Shown here one piece after another: positions 35,901 through 40,385 of a stretch of DNA of 64,000 bases (positions are counted from its first letter, which is position 1; each line of letters opens with the position of its first letter). A program made the translations under genes and the position numbers. The notes beneath the pieces were generated by a model. That model was not told where the DNA came from, ran no database searches, and saw only the letters and a program-made list of their open reading frames with translations. Source of the DNA: Plazaster borealis (Eukaryota > Echinodermata > Asteroidea > Forcipulatida > Labidiasteridae); assembly GCA_021014325.1 (NCBI GenBank), contig CM037459.1, positions 62,001 through 126,000 of the forward strand, given 5' to 3'.

Positions 35901-36903
35901 AAGTTGGTTTTAGTTTAAAAAACATTACCAGTTTTTGGGGAAAATCGAATGATTTCGAGTGTGACCTTTTGCAAAAATCTCAACGATCTTGTTGACCTCT
36001 TGCTCTTTGCGAAGGCGTACACACGTTCTCAAAACTACGCTCCCATTTTTTTGTTAACGTTATTACAGAACGGGATCGAGCACCAGTACTAACGTTTGGG
36101 TTCGATAACTAGGTTTTGTCGAGTTCCCTGACAACAACGATACAATTGATTCCTACAATTGAGCTGTTACCAGACTGATTTACTCGGAGTGCGCCGAGAG
36201 TGCAATTTGAATTCATCGTTACAATCAAAAATGCACATTACTCGGAAACAATTAACTGAAAGAGAGGACTTTAATTAAATAGCTTTAAATGCGGCGCGGG
36301 TAGCGGGATCGCGTTTCGCATGAGTGTTGCCGCCGCGCAGGGAAGTAAAATGACTTCACAAAACTCAAATTGCACTCTCGGCACTCCGAGTAAATCAGTC
36401 TGGTAACACTACAGCTCAATTGTAGCAATCGATCGTATCGTTGTTGTCAGGGAACTCAACAAAACCTAGTTATCGAACCCAAACGTTAGTACTGGTGCTC
36501 GATCCCGTTCTATGATAACGTAAAAAAAAATGGGAGCGTAGTTTTGAGAACGTGTGTACGCCTTCGCAAAGAGCAAGAGGTCAACAAGATCGTTGAGATT
36601 TTTGCAAAAGGTCACACTCGAAATCATTCGATTTTCCCCAAAAACTGGTAATGTTTTTTAAACTAAAACCAACTTGCCGGTTATCCGCAAACAGTGGTAT
36701 CCGATTGGTAAGTTTTTATGAGGCCGTTTGAAACTTTAAGAATCCACAAACATTTAATTGCAATGGTGCTGGGGCCAAGGATACGAAGTGATTGGCCCAA
36801 TTTATGGGGCTAGGGTAGCAATAGCAATAGCATGTAGCTTACCTCCACCAGCACCAGTAATGAGTGCAACGCGGCCATCAAATCTCATTCTCAGTTCTTC
36901 CAT
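912..36903 (-). CDS. HSD17B4: HSD17B4 (peroxisomal multifunctional enzyme type 2), 19 exons, 3' end outside window
   Basis: Bifunctional beta-oxidation enzyme of peroxisomes: it hydrates 2-enoyl-CoA to (3R)-hydroxyacyl-CoA and oxidises that with NAD+. Nineteen exons (listed separately) join in consistent phases into 620 codons with no stop. Residues 1 to about 300 are the SDR domain: TGAGGGLG near residue 16, NNAG at 99-102, catalytic Ser152, Tyr165 and Lys169 (YSAAK). Residues from about 327 on are the hydratase-2 double hotdog, with the [10 protein letters not shown] motif at 513-522 (catalytic Asp514, His519). The sequence follows human HSD17B4 almost exon by exon, as far as I can recall it. 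The SCP2-like domain and peroxisomal targeting signal should lie left of position 912. All catalytic residues are kept, so the gene looks functional. About 13 kb of its introns is tandem repeat. Confidence 0.97.
1759..1845 (-). CDS. HSD17B4: HSD17B4 exon 18 (residues 565-593)
   Basis: It encodes [20 protein letters not shown] and then GNRIHFQTK. Acceptor TTTAG, donor GTTAGA, 87 nt. The first ~42 coding bases and the acceptor are repeated twice more in the upstream intron at about 1883-2050, creating two decoy acceptors (see findings). Confidence 0.95.
1804..2050. repeat. ~80-bp tandem triplication containing the exon 18 acceptor
   Basis: Three units start near 1804, 1883 and 1968. Each contains the start of exon 18 (TAGAACAGGCTTAGCAAAAC on the plus strand or a variant), its acceptor, and AAGAGTTAAATAC from the intron. 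Unit 1 is the real exon. Units 2 and 3 are intronic copies with CAG acceptors. Confidence 0.85.
2956..3062 (-). CDS. HSD17B4: HSD17B4 exon 17 (residues 529-564)
   Basis: It encodes [20 protein letters not shown] and then [16 protein letters not shown], near-identical in pattern to human HSD17B4. Acceptor GATAG, donor GTTTGT (weak), 107 nt. Confidence 0.96.
3317..3452 (-). CDS. HSD17B4: HSD17B4 exon 16 (residues 484-528, hydratase active site)
   Basis: It contains [20 protein letters not shown], the R-hydratase motif with catalytic Asp514 and His519. Acceptor CATAG, donor GTAAGT, 136 nt. No active-site change is seen. Confidence 0.97.
3625..3731 (-). CDS. HSD17B4: HSD17B4 exon 15 (residues 448-483)
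   Basis: It encodes [20 protein letters not shown] and [15 protein letters not shown], matching the GSGGFGGKRTSDK stretch of the human enzyme. Acceptor TACAG, donor GTGAAA, 107 nt. Confidence 0.96.
3763..5302. repeat. 71-bp minisatellite, left block (about 21 copies)
   Basis: The unit contains GATTACAGCCAGGGATGTG, CATGGTGTTACTGCAAACC and ACTAGATTTAAAAACTGTC. It is mainly 71 bp, with 75-bp variants carrying an extra TAGT. It lies in HSD17B4 intron 14, starting 32 bp upstream of the exon 15 acceptor. The same array resumes at 9516 after the LINE insertion. Confidence 0.97.
5734..8743 (-). pseudogene. LINE ORF2: AP endonuclease and reverse transcriptase, broken
   Basis: The endonuclease blocks [36 protein letters not shown] and SDHLPI are followed by RT blocks [27 protein letters not shown] and FADDT. 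The true ATG is at 8743 ([10 protein letters not shown]). Breaks are a frameshift near 8165, a stop (TAA) at 7868-7866 and a one-base frameshift near 6150. The C-terminal region reads [12 protein letters not shown] and ends at 5734. The layout and ORF1 type fit the Jockey superfamily; the exact clade is not settled. Confidence 0.93.
9039..9515 (-). pseudogene. LINE ORF1 fragment (L1 ORF1p/transposase_22-like RNA-binding domain)
   Basis: The open frame enters from the 5' truncation point without a start codon and reads [20 protein letters not shown], then [24 protein letters not shown] and [11 protein letters not shown]. These are the RRM and C-terminal blocks of L1-type ORF1 proteins. The coiled-coil N-terminus is missing. 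It ends 296 bp before ORF2. Confidence 0.8.
9516..13473. repeat. 71-bp minisatellite, right block (about 55 copies) with higher-order duplication
   Basis: This is the same unit as 3763-5302. A block of about 1.8 kb starting near 9,680 is repeated in tandem from about 11,464. Matching variants are offset by 1,784 bp before about 10,140 and by 1,859 bp after it, so one 75-bp monomer was gained or lost between the copies. The last unit near 13,440-13,473 is degenerate. Confidence 0.96.
13474..14511. other. HSD17B4 intron sequence around exon 14
   Basis: AT-rich single-copy intron flanks exon 14 (13908-14031). I see no other element here. Confidence 0.6.
13908..14031 (-). CDS. HSD17B4: HSD17B4 exon 14 (residues 407-447)
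   Basis: It begins [20 protein letters not shown] and ends [11 protein letters not shown], a highly conserved HGEQY block of the family. Acceptor AACAG, donor GTAAGC, 124 nt. The following intron is 10.2 kb and consists mostly of the 71-bp array and the inserted LINE. Confidence 0.96.
14512..14775. mobile_element. TTAA-flanked MITE, complete (family A)
   Basis: It is flanked by TTAA on both sides (14508-14511 and 14776-14779). Ends begin AGGCAGGGTTAACC and, inverted, AGCAGGGTATACTT. Internal blocks (CTCACTTGGTGTAT, CTCAATTGGTCATTGAAGTT, AACACCCTTGTTG read on the minus strand) match the copy at 59212-59565. It is 264 bp with no coding capacity, consistent with a piggyBac-type non-autonomous element. 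Confidence 0.8.
14866..15567 (+). mobile_element. Compound tRNA-derived SINE: inverted and tandem copies inside one 14-bp target duplication
   Basis: A full SINE copy reads on the plus strand at about 15286-15545 and another on the minus strand at about 15181-14908, with partial units at 15182-15230 and 14866-14907. Each full copy has a head (TTCTTTATCCCCGATGC), a tRNA-like body with A box TAGTCTAGTTGG and B box GGTTCGAATCC, a perfect CCTGTGA/TCACAGG hairpin and a GTGTATGGGT-poly(A) tail. CATATTGACCTTTA at 14852-14865 and 15568-15581 is a target duplication around the whole structure. The centre (15231-15290) is A-rich with short C runs. Confidence 0.88.
15582..16053. other. HSD17B4 intron 13, AT-rich
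   Basis: No exon, repeat or RNA gene is seen. Short open frames overlap exon 13 only as shadows. Confidence 0.5.
16054..16214 (-). CDS. HSD17B4: HSD17B4 exon 13 (residues 353-406)
   Basis: It encodes [20 protein letters not shown], then [16 protein letters not shown] and [11 protein letters not shown]. This is the substrate-binding hotdog of hydratase 2. Acceptor CTTCAG, donor GTCAGT, 161 nt. Confidence 0.95.
16528..17476. repeat. 65/57-bp minisatellite, about 15 copies
   Basis: The constant part is TCATAGCCATGCCTATGCTG plus AAACTTAAGGTGACTT. It is followed by one of two alternative fillers: AAATTTATCAAAAGTAAC (65-bp unit) or CAGGGGATTATTTTG (57-bp unit). Long units dominate on the left and short ones at the right end. 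It lies in HSD17B4 intron 12. Confidence 0.95.
17705..17823 (+). mobile_element. 5'-truncated copy of the same tRNA-derived SINE
   Basis: It matches the compound SINE from the B box (GGGTTCGAATCCCACCC) through the CCTGTGA/TCACAGG hairpin and AGTACTGAGTATACAGTGC to the CATCGGTGTACGAGTAAAA tail. The tRNA A-box half is not recognisable. Confidence 0.8.
17925..18003 (-). CDS. HSD17B4: HSD17B4 exon 12 (residues 327-352)
   Basis: It begins [20 protein letters not shown] and ends YALG, the start of the hydratase-2 N-terminal hotdog. The acceptor is TATAG (the first of two AGs keeps the frame); donor GTAAGA. Confidence 0.93.
18260..19246 (+). pseudogene. Degraded 3' fragment of a LINE ORF2 (L2/CR1-like)
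   Basis: Fragments in shifting frames read [32 protein letters not shown] and [13 protein letters not shown]. These are the C-terminal part of non-LTR retrotransposon ORF2 after the RT domain. It ends in an ATTATTATT tail near 19246. Several stops and frameshifts make it long dead. It lies in HSD17B4 intron 11. Confidence 0.75.
19571..19677 (-). CDS. HSD17B4: HSD17B4 exon 11 (residues 291-326)
   Basis: It encodes [20 protein letters not shown] and continues to EEGFNP. This is the variable linker between dehydrogenase and hydratase domains. The first bases match the ESTGS-type segment of the human protein. Acceptor AACAG, donor GTACGT, 107 nt. Confidence 0.88.
19919..20200. repeat. ~77-bp tandem repeat, about 3.5 copies
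   Basis: The unit contains CAAGGTGCTCTGCCTGTCTT, CAAGAGAATGTTG and AAGTAGGGTTTCAATGTTT. One unit lacks the GGAAACAAGGTCAAG segment and the last is degenerate. It lies in HSD17B4 intron 10. Confidence 0.9.
20600..20662 (-). CDS. HSD17B4: HSD17B4 exon 10 (residues 270-290)
   Basis: It encodes [20 protein letters not shown], where the human protein has a similar Val-x-x-x-Trp segment. It is a weakly conserved linker. Acceptor CTTAG, donor GTATGT, 63 nt, phases fit both neighbours. Confidence 0.88.
20663..21604. other. HSD17B4 intron 9
   Basis: Low-GC sequence without recognisable exons, repeats or RNA genes. Confidence 0.5.
21605..21670 (-). CDS. HSD17B4: HSD17B4 exon 9 (residues 248-269)
   Basis: It encodes [20 protein letters not shown], corresponding to the strand after the dehydrogenase core. 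Acceptor AACAG, donor GTAAGT, 66 nt. It is supported by reading frame, phase and the position of KLxW-like and TPE residues relative to the human protein. Confidence 0.9.
21847..22823. repeat. 53-bp minisatellite, about 18 copies
   Basis: The unit contains GCAGAGAAATGGCCAAACAC and a perfect 7-bp inverted repeat, GTAAGAA...TTCTTAC, around CATAACA. Open frames run across it on both strands but shift frame each unit. It lies in HSD17B4 intron 8. Confidence 0.95.
22824..23540. other. HSD17B4 intron 8, mixed sequence
   Basis: It contains a short direct repeat (GCCCCAATGACGACTTTAGT and GCCCCAATGGCGACTTTAGT near 22893 and 22940). A CpG-containing stretch at 23450-23515 leads into the exon-like unit copy at 23541. 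No gene is seen. Confidence 0.5.
23541..23650 (+). pseudogene. Third, broken copy of the 26-codon exon-like unit
   Basis: AACGTTGAGAGCTGCATTA and the following region match both arms of the inverted unit at 52780-53620. An ATG at 23603 opens [14 protein letters not shown] and then a TAA, where the other copies continue with CES. The copy ends at the start of the 26-bp array. It is likely a dispersed repeat or retroduplicated promoter/exon. Confidence 0.6.
23659..24466. repeat. 26-bp minisatellite, about 31 copies
   Basis: The unit is TGGTACTAGCACTGCATCTC plus TGGGAC. Variants carry TTCCTCTCTGACAC and are concentrated in the left third. It lies in HSD17B4 intron 8, about 100 bp from the exon 8 donor side. 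Confidence 0.96.
24567..24683 (-). CDS. HSD17B4: HSD17B4 exon 8 (residues 209-247)
   Basis: It encodes [20 protein letters not shown] and ends [10 protein letters not shown], matching the end of the dehydrogenase core in the human protein. There are two tandem AGs at the acceptor; the upstream one keeps the frame (GAG across the junction). Donor GTATTT. Confidence 0.95.
24958..25358 (+). pseudogene. 3' end of a LINE ORF2 with TTA-rich tail
   Basis: It reads [20 protein letters not shown] and then KTYLFKQY to a stop. This is the typical C-terminus of CR1/L2/RTE-type ORF2 proteins, followed by a 3' UTR with TGCGCCTTGAGGC and an ATTATTATTGTTATTATTAT tail. It lies in HSD17B4 intron 7. Confidence 0.8.
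25528..25650 (-). CDS. HSD17B4: HSD17B4 exon 7 (residues 168-208)
   Basis: It supplies the catalytic Lys (YSAAK junction), then [15 protein letters not shown] and [15 protein letters not shown], the conserved N-x-IAP-x-AGSR block of the SDR domain. Acceptor AACAG, donor GTAAGG, 123 nt. Confidence 0.96.
26057..26206 (-). CDS. HSD17B4: HSD17B4 exon 6 (residues 118-167, catalytic Ser and Tyr)
   Basis: It encodes [10 protein letters not shown] through [17 protein letters not shown]. This carries the catalytic Ser (152) and Tyr (165); the catalytic Lys follows at the start of exon 7. Acceptor CACCAG, donor GTAAGA, 150 nt. The acceptor sequence is the most divergent unit of the adjacent 41-bp array. 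Confidence 0.97.
26207..27322. repeat. 41-bp minisatellite, about 26 copies, beginning at the exon 6 acceptor
   Basis: The unit is GGGATGGAGATTGGTCAGGG plus GCTCAGAACAGATAACTTAYA. The first three units next to exon 6 (from 26207) are diverged and keep GGTGATTG at 26208, 26252 and 26294. Further away the copies become homogeneous. It lies in HSD17B4 intron 5. Confidence 0.94.
27323..27667. other. HSD17B4 intron 5, remainder
   Basis: AT-rich sequence between the 41-bp array and exon 5. Nothing recognisable. Confidence 0.5.
27668..27736 (-). CDS. HSD17B4: HSD17B4 exon 5 (residues 95-117)
   Basis: It contains the structural NNAG motif of classical SDRs ([19 protein letters not shown]) and ends DTDW. 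Acceptor TTTCAG, donor GTAGGT, 69 nt. Confidence 0.96.
27960..30614. repeat. ~62-bp minisatellite, about 34 copies, seeded from the exon 4 donor
   Basis: The unit contains TTATCTACATGAGCTAGATT, AGTGTTACCTATTCTACC and AAAGYTATCAGATG. Read on the minus strand, each unit has AACTTTGGTAGAATAG followed by GTAACAC. This is the end of exon 4 plus its donor. The array fills most of HSD17B4 intron 4 and is interrupted by an insertion at about 29733-30235. Confidence 0.95.
29733..30235. other. ~500-bp insertion inside the 62-bp array
   Basis: The array is interrupted at TTAGTGT/TTTAGTAG and resumes at CTACTACAGTGTTACC. AGTGT is present on both sides, and short inverted TAGTAG/CTACTA ends are seen. It contains TGCGGTGTGC and GCACACCACA, which can pair. 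No coding frame. It is probably a small mobile element of unknown type. Confidence 0.55.
30595..30654 (-). CDS. HSD17B4: HSD17B4 exon 4 (residues 75-94)
   Basis: It encodes [20 protein letters not shown]. The exon ends ATAG and is followed by GTAACA. The last ~20 coding bases plus this donor are the first unit of the ~62-bp tandem array that fills the downstream intron (see findings). Confidence 0.96.
30655..31075. other. HSD17B4 intron 3
   Basis: A short intron without recognisable elements. Confidence 0.5.
31076..31183 (-). CDS. HSD17B4: HSD17B4 exon 3 (residues 39-74)
   Basis: It begins VNDLGG, the NAD-selective turn after beta 2 in this family, and ends GGKAVANY. The Asp of VNDLGG fits NAD rather than NADP use. 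Acceptor TTAG, donor GTGAGT, 108 nt. Confidence 0.96.
31699..31752 (-). CDS. HSD17B4: HSD17B4 exon 2 (residues 21-38)
   Basis: It encodes [18 protein letters not shown] of the SDR fold, after a TAG acceptor and before a GTAAGA donor. It is 54 nt, phase 1 to phase 1. Intron 1, between this exon and exon 1, is about 5.1 kb and holds the 42-bp array, a SINE and two inverted-repeat elements. Confidence 0.95.
32103..32997. repeat. 42-bp minisatellite, about 21 copies
   Basis: The unit is GGGACTCGGACTTGGTGGGG plus AGGACTTGGTCTCAGACCGAAG. Some units lack the GTGGGGAGGACTTG part. Because 42 is a multiple of three, frames stay open on both strands (14-residue repeats such as [14 protein letters not shown]). 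It lies in HSD17B4 intron 1; no splice or start context supports coding. Confidence 0.95.
33001..33365. other. HSD17B4 intron 1, unremarkable
   Basis: No element is recognised between the 42-bp array and the SINE. Confidence 0.5.
33366..33700 (-). mobile_element. tRNA-Leu-derived SINE
   Basis: On the minus strand it starts with a tRNA-Leu(CAA)-like head: A box TGGCCGAGTGG, anticodon-loop-like TTCAAGT, and B box GGTTCGAATCC. It continues through a body with GGGTACCTGCAAGGGTAGAG and CTGTATACTCCCCAGGGAGC to a TATTATTATTATTAA tail. A fragment of the same family is at 40858-40905 on the plus strand; another possible one is at 49715-49765. Confidence 0.85.
33973..34058. mobile_element. 86-bp TA-flanked MITE (family B), near-perfect hairpin
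   Basis: Terminal inverted repeats are GACCCAGTAACTGGGGCA and its complement, with TA on each side (33971-33972 and 34059-34060). This is the Tc1/mariner signature. A related copy is at 38489-38586 and a degenerate one near 37672-37795. Confidence 0.8.
34820..35564. mobile_element. Inverted-repeat element with ~100-bp arms made of palindromes
   Basis: Arms 34820-34919 and 35465-35564 are inverted copies. Each arm contains several short palindromes, such as CCCAACTACAGTTGGG and GTTCAAGTTGGGGC with partner. Inside lies a second inverted-repeat element (35305-35448) with ends GGGCCCAATTTCATGG and CCATGAAATTGGGTCC. No protein is coded. Target duplications are unclear. Confidence 0.7.
35305..35448. 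mobile_element. Nested MITE with GGGCCCAATTTCAT ends
   Basis: Terminal inverted repeats of 16 bp (GGGCCCAATTTCATGG / CCATGAAATTGGGTCC) enclose a partly self-complementary core with GCAAATTCCCCGCTTACG and TTAGCGGGGAATTTTTGC. It sits inside the 34820-35564 element. Confidence 0.65.
35668..35740. repeat. 73-bp hairpin
   Basis: CCTTGTTGAGCTGT at the left pairs with ACAGCTCAACAAGG at the right, and GGCTCTC pairs with GAGAGCC inside. It lies just left of the foldback element. Confidence 0.7.
35762..36812. mobile_element. 1,051-bp foldback transposon, two 449-bp arms, 9-bp target duplication
   Basis: Arms 35762-36210 and 36364-36812 are nearly identical inverted copies starting TAGCCCCATAAATTGGG, around a 153-bp spacer. 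GGGTAGCAA at 35753-35761 and 36813-36821 is a target duplication. Long terminal repeats plus a 9-bp duplication suggest a non-autonomous Mutator-like (MULE) element. It is in HSD17B4 intron 1, 30 bp from exon 1. Confidence 0.88.
36843..36903 (-). CDS. HSD17B4: HSD17B4 exon 1 (start codon to residue 20)
   Basis: ATG at 36903-36901 begins [20 protein letters not shown], the start of the Rossmann fold with the first glycines of TGxxxGxG. The donor is GTAAGC at 36842-36837. It ends in phase 1 and joins exon 2 to complete GGGLG. The 5' UTR continues to higher coordinates; its start is not visible. A foldback transposon ends only 30 bp beyond the exon edge. Confidence 0.95.
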
Positions 36904-37372
36904 GTTGGAGGACCAGCAATTTATTACGTTGGAGCCTTCAGTTCAAAAGACCCAAATGAAATTAAGTTTTAGGTCCCTTTTCTTCCGATATTTCACGACG
37001 AGCCAGCAAAAAAGAATCGGTCGGAGAGTGTGGACGACAACACTTTACAAAGCGCCCTCCTTTGACGAGTCGAATCCGCAATAACTATCTCGACCGAAAT
37101 AACAACCGTGTTGACATGACACTAAATACTTACTCGACCAATTTTTGACTCATACAAAATAGAGCTTCATTCAAGGTCGATGACCAAGTCGACCAAAAAT
37201 CAAAATTGTGTATTAATTTTTTTCTTTTCGGTCGAGTGGGTAATGTTAACGTGTTAGCACTAATAGCAGTGGCCGAGCGGTGTTATCTTGGTATGATGTA
37301 CACTGTACAGTATGTGTTTAGCGAGGTGTGAGAGTCGACTACGTACACATACGACGTGTAATCGATTAATGA
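36904..37372. promoter_or_regulatory. HSD17B4 5' flank, possibly a bidirectional promoter
   Basis: It is less AT-rich and has more CpG than its surroundings around 36990-37090 and 37255-37350. It separates the HSD17B4 start codon from a candidate plus-strand first exon ending at 37498. A short imperfect inverted repeat (ACTCGACC...GGTCGAGTGGGTAA) lies at about 37131-37240. No TATA box is convincing. This is inference from position. Confidence 0.4.
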
Positions 37373-37450
37373 GTGTACAGTTGTCATGGCGCTAGCTGTA
37401 AACCACCGATATTAATTTTTCAGTATAATAATTTTTCAACTGATGACAAA

Positions 37451-37498
37451 ATGATGTGTTCGTTTGTTGAATCTCTCTTGAAAGGATCTAAGAAACAA
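37451..37498 (+). other. Candidate plus-strand first exon end
   Basis: ATGATGTGTTCG opens MMCSFVESLLKGSKKQ and meets a GTGAGT donor at 37499. It may be a leader exon of the ZNF474-like gene 7 kb away. Joined to the acceptor before 44653 the frame stops after six codons, so it would then be a 5' UTR with a small upstream ORF. Weak evidence. Confidence 0.25.
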
Positions 37499-37671
37499 GT
37501 GAGTTTAAATATTTTAAATAAAATTGTGAAATATTGGTTGGTTTCTCCGACCATGGAGGAAGGCCATGCTCCGACCCCGACCGAGGACTAGGCTAGACTC
37601 TGCTAGTGCTAGTGCTACTGTACTACAGTGCTAGTGCTAGTGCTAGTGCTAGAGTAGAACATGTAGAATAG

Positions 37672-37795
37672 ACCCAGTATTACCTGTGCTGTGGGGCGCT
37701 GTACTCCTTTTTCGAAATGTTGACATCTGCACTAGGAGTCGTAGTACAGTAGAGTCGTAGTGCGACCGCAGATGTCAAAATTTTGTTGGTCTAGA
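37672..37795. mobile_element. Degenerate copy of MITE family B
   Basis: It starts TAGACCCAGTATTACCTG, keeps GGGGCGCTGTACTCC and ends TTGGTCTAGAC. The centre has a different hairpin, GTTGACATCTGC / GCAGATGTCAA. Confidence 0.45.
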
Positions 37796-38089
37796 CTCTA
37801 ATCTTGTTTGTAAATGTAAGTTGTATTGTACTTTGTAGTACTGCAGAAACCTCCCAACAATAGCCGGCCTACCATAGATAGTGTCAACTCACTTCAAGTT
37901 CATTGACACTATTGTAGTGGGTCTACTTCGGAGTATACTGTACTGAGCCACACAAGTGACATTGGTTGATTGAGAAGTATGGAGGTAGGGTTGAAGTGCA
38001 GACAAAATTCAAGGCATGTTAAAGTAAAATCAGTTATTTAGTATTTTGATTTGGGGATAGGTGATTAGTACTCCTACTGTCCTAGATAT

Positions 38090-38172
38090 GAACTCCTAGA
38101 AGCTATCGTCTCAACTTTGTGACATGCGTGAGTGGAGACGATAGCAGAACGAACCTCATATAGTTCTAGGTG
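38090..38172. repeat. Short hairpin element
   Basis: GCTATCGTCTC pairs with GAGACGATAGC, with CCTAGATATGA and TATAGTTCTAGG outside. It is probably a small MITE. Confidence 0.5.
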
Positions 38173-38650
38173 ATTAGCTGGAAGGTGACACCACTTTAGT
38201 GATTGGTGACTCAACAACTTGCGTGGGTATTGAATTCCACAGGCGGATGGTGTCTGGGAAGAAGGAGCTACATTGTAGCCTTTCTTTTCAGTTTCAGTAA
38301 GTTTGTGCCTGTGGATTGAACAAACAGTTTCATGTTATTTCTTCTGGTGGATGAGTTGGCTGGGATTAGCTGGTTGTCAGGGAAGTCAATGAGTTTGTGG
38401 ATGACCCGGTACATCATTGTGACTTTGGAGATGGCTCTTTGATGTTGTAGGGACTCCCAACTTAGGTTACAAAGCATGGTGTTGACTAAATCCAGTAACT
38501 GGGGCGCTAAACTCCTTTTTTTTTGACATCCCAAAGATGTCCCAAAAAAATTAAGGAGTACCGTACAGCGCCTCAGTTACTGGGTCTAGGTGACACTATC
38601 TCTGGAGTAGTCGTTCATGATGTACCGAGCAGCACTACGAGTGTTGTTCT
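38173..38650 (-). pseudogene. LINE ORF2 remnant split by a MITE
   Basis: Minus-strand fragments read NTRSAARYIMNDYSRDSVT before the MITE and NTMLCNLSWESLQHQRAISK, then FFPDTIRLWNSIPTQV, after it. These are C-terminal blocks of non-LTR ORF2 proteins (the WESLxxRRAxxKxxMMYK type). Frameshifts are present. Confidence 0.75.
38489..38586. mobile_element. MITE family B copy inserted in the LINE remnant
   Basis: It has ends CCAGTAACTGGGGCGCT and the inverted GCGCCTCAGTTACTGG, flanked by TA at 38487-38488 and 38587-38588. The interior has a self-complementary GACATC/GATGTC core. Confidence 0.78.
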
Positions 38651-40020
38651 GATCTTTTTAATTGATTAGTCACGTTATGTATTGTTATTGCTAACCTACT
38701 TTTTGTACTCTGCACTAGTCTATTGTACACTATTACTACAACATAAGTGTCCACACTACATCATGGTTCTCCCCATGTGCACAAGCTATCGTATCAGGCC
38801 AATATGTAAAATCTTCGGTCGATACGCCATACAAAAATAATAATAATAAAAATAGTCATAATAATACATTTGTTTTTAAAATTTCTTTTTAAATCTATTT
38901 CACAAACATTATCAAGACGAAACCATTTATATAATGCTCCAAATTGCACATTAGCTTTCAGGCTTTTAAAACCAATTTAAAAATATTCAAAAGACCTCAT
39001 TTCAATTCAGTGTCCTTTGGCCAAACTTCACAAATTTGGATCCAGAATGCCACACAGTTTTGAAAAAACTGGAGAGAACTCTGGTACATGTACATTATGT
39101 CTGAGCGAATACGATCAGAGTGCATAGATGTACAGTAATGGATAATGGATATTGTGCAATGAATGAAGCATTTATTATCATCAGTTTTATATGTGTTGAA
39201 AAAACTTGAATCTTTGGCCAATAAAGAAAGGTTTCAACACACTACATCATCGTACATGTATTCATATAATATTACATGTGTAAGGCTTTTTTTTTGGGGG
39301 GGGGGAATGCGAAATCCGACCCCTACTTTGTCAACTTTTTCACTCATTTGTAACTAAGAAAATTATCATAAGCTGTTAGTGTTTTATTAATATCTGGATT
39401 TTTATAACAAGCTATTCTCAGATGGTCATGTACAGTGTACATGTACATACATGTATGAAAACCCAAAGCACAAAGTGTCCATCGAATTTACAATACATAG
39501 GAAATCACCCACTTCTCTTCTTCTTCTTCCTTTCTAGCCTATTTCACTCCACTGCGGGAGGAAAGCCTCTTTACCAATTCTCCATTTCACTCTATCTTGC
39601 GCTGTCTGTTGCCAAGCATTGCAAGCAATGCCTCTATGTAGTTCATCTCTCCATCTCTCCACCCACTTTTAAAATACAATTCATAAATACCCCAGACAGT
39701 TTCGCTATTCCTATTGGTGGAGAGCACGTCACGTGGGGGTGTTTAAACGGATGATAATGCACGGCCAAGAGTGTTTATAACCGGCTGGGCTTCGCGTATT
39801 GGACGCGCAAGCTCCGCCAATTTACTTACGCGGAACGCAATACATGGCTATAGTTCCCGCGCGTAGCCTAATCTTTTTGTACACGCGCGTACACGCAACC
39901 CAACGCGCACAAAACAGAATTTTACAAAAGTTTTTTGAAAATGTACAAACTTTGATGTCAGAGATTGTCTGTTTACCACCGATTTTTTCTTATACTTTCA
40001 CTTTTTAACAAAAAGGCATT
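38651..40020. other. Intergenic, no gene recognised
   Basis: It contains short ACATGTAC-rich stretches (39420-39455), a G run near 39294 and a CpG-richer segment at 39770-39910 (CGCGCGTACACGC). That segment may be an older relative of the 40028-40193 hairpin (shared TTTAAACGG and GCACGGCC). Open frames here have no recognisable domains. Confidence 0.5.
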
Positions 40021-40027
40021 TATGAAT

Positions 40028-40193
40028 GGGAATAAATGAGTAGTGACTCGTTCTTAAACGGCCGTTTAAAACCTTGCAGGGTCGTGGCCGTGCGATAAAG
40101 GCCCTCGCCTTCGGCTCGGGCCTTTATCGCACGGCCACGACCCTGCCGGTTTTAAACGACCGTTTAAGAACTCGTCGCCACTCTTTTATTCCC
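40028..40193. mobile_element. 166-bp near-perfect hairpin (MITE-like)
   Basis: The left arm (GGGAATAAA through TTCTTAAACGGCCGTTTAAA and GGGTCGTGGCCGTGCGATAA) pairs with the right arm down to TTTATTCCC, leaving a loop of about a dozen bases near 40104. It is markedly GC-richer than its surroundings. Confidence 0.8.
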
Positions 40194-40339
40194 TTAATAA
40201 ATTATTTGTCAATTTGACATAAAATGGTCTGTTTAAATTTGACTTGTTTTTTAAATTCAGTGACTTTTGAATACTTTAGTGACCCAGTCTCAGGACTGTA
40301 CAATGCACATGTTCATTATGACACTCACATTGAGTGACA

Positions 40340-40385
40340 GTGTCATGGTCATGCCAATGACAGTCATTGTCACTCAATGAGCTCA
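40340..40385. repeat. Small inverted repeat
   Basis: CATTGAGTGACAGTG and CATTGTCACTCAATG form an imperfect stem. No coding role. Confidence 0.45.

Noticed and set aside
38268..38534. Independent minus-strand gene of 88 codons
   Set aside because: Its residues match the C-terminal region of LINE ORF2, and it is broken by frameshifts and a MITE.
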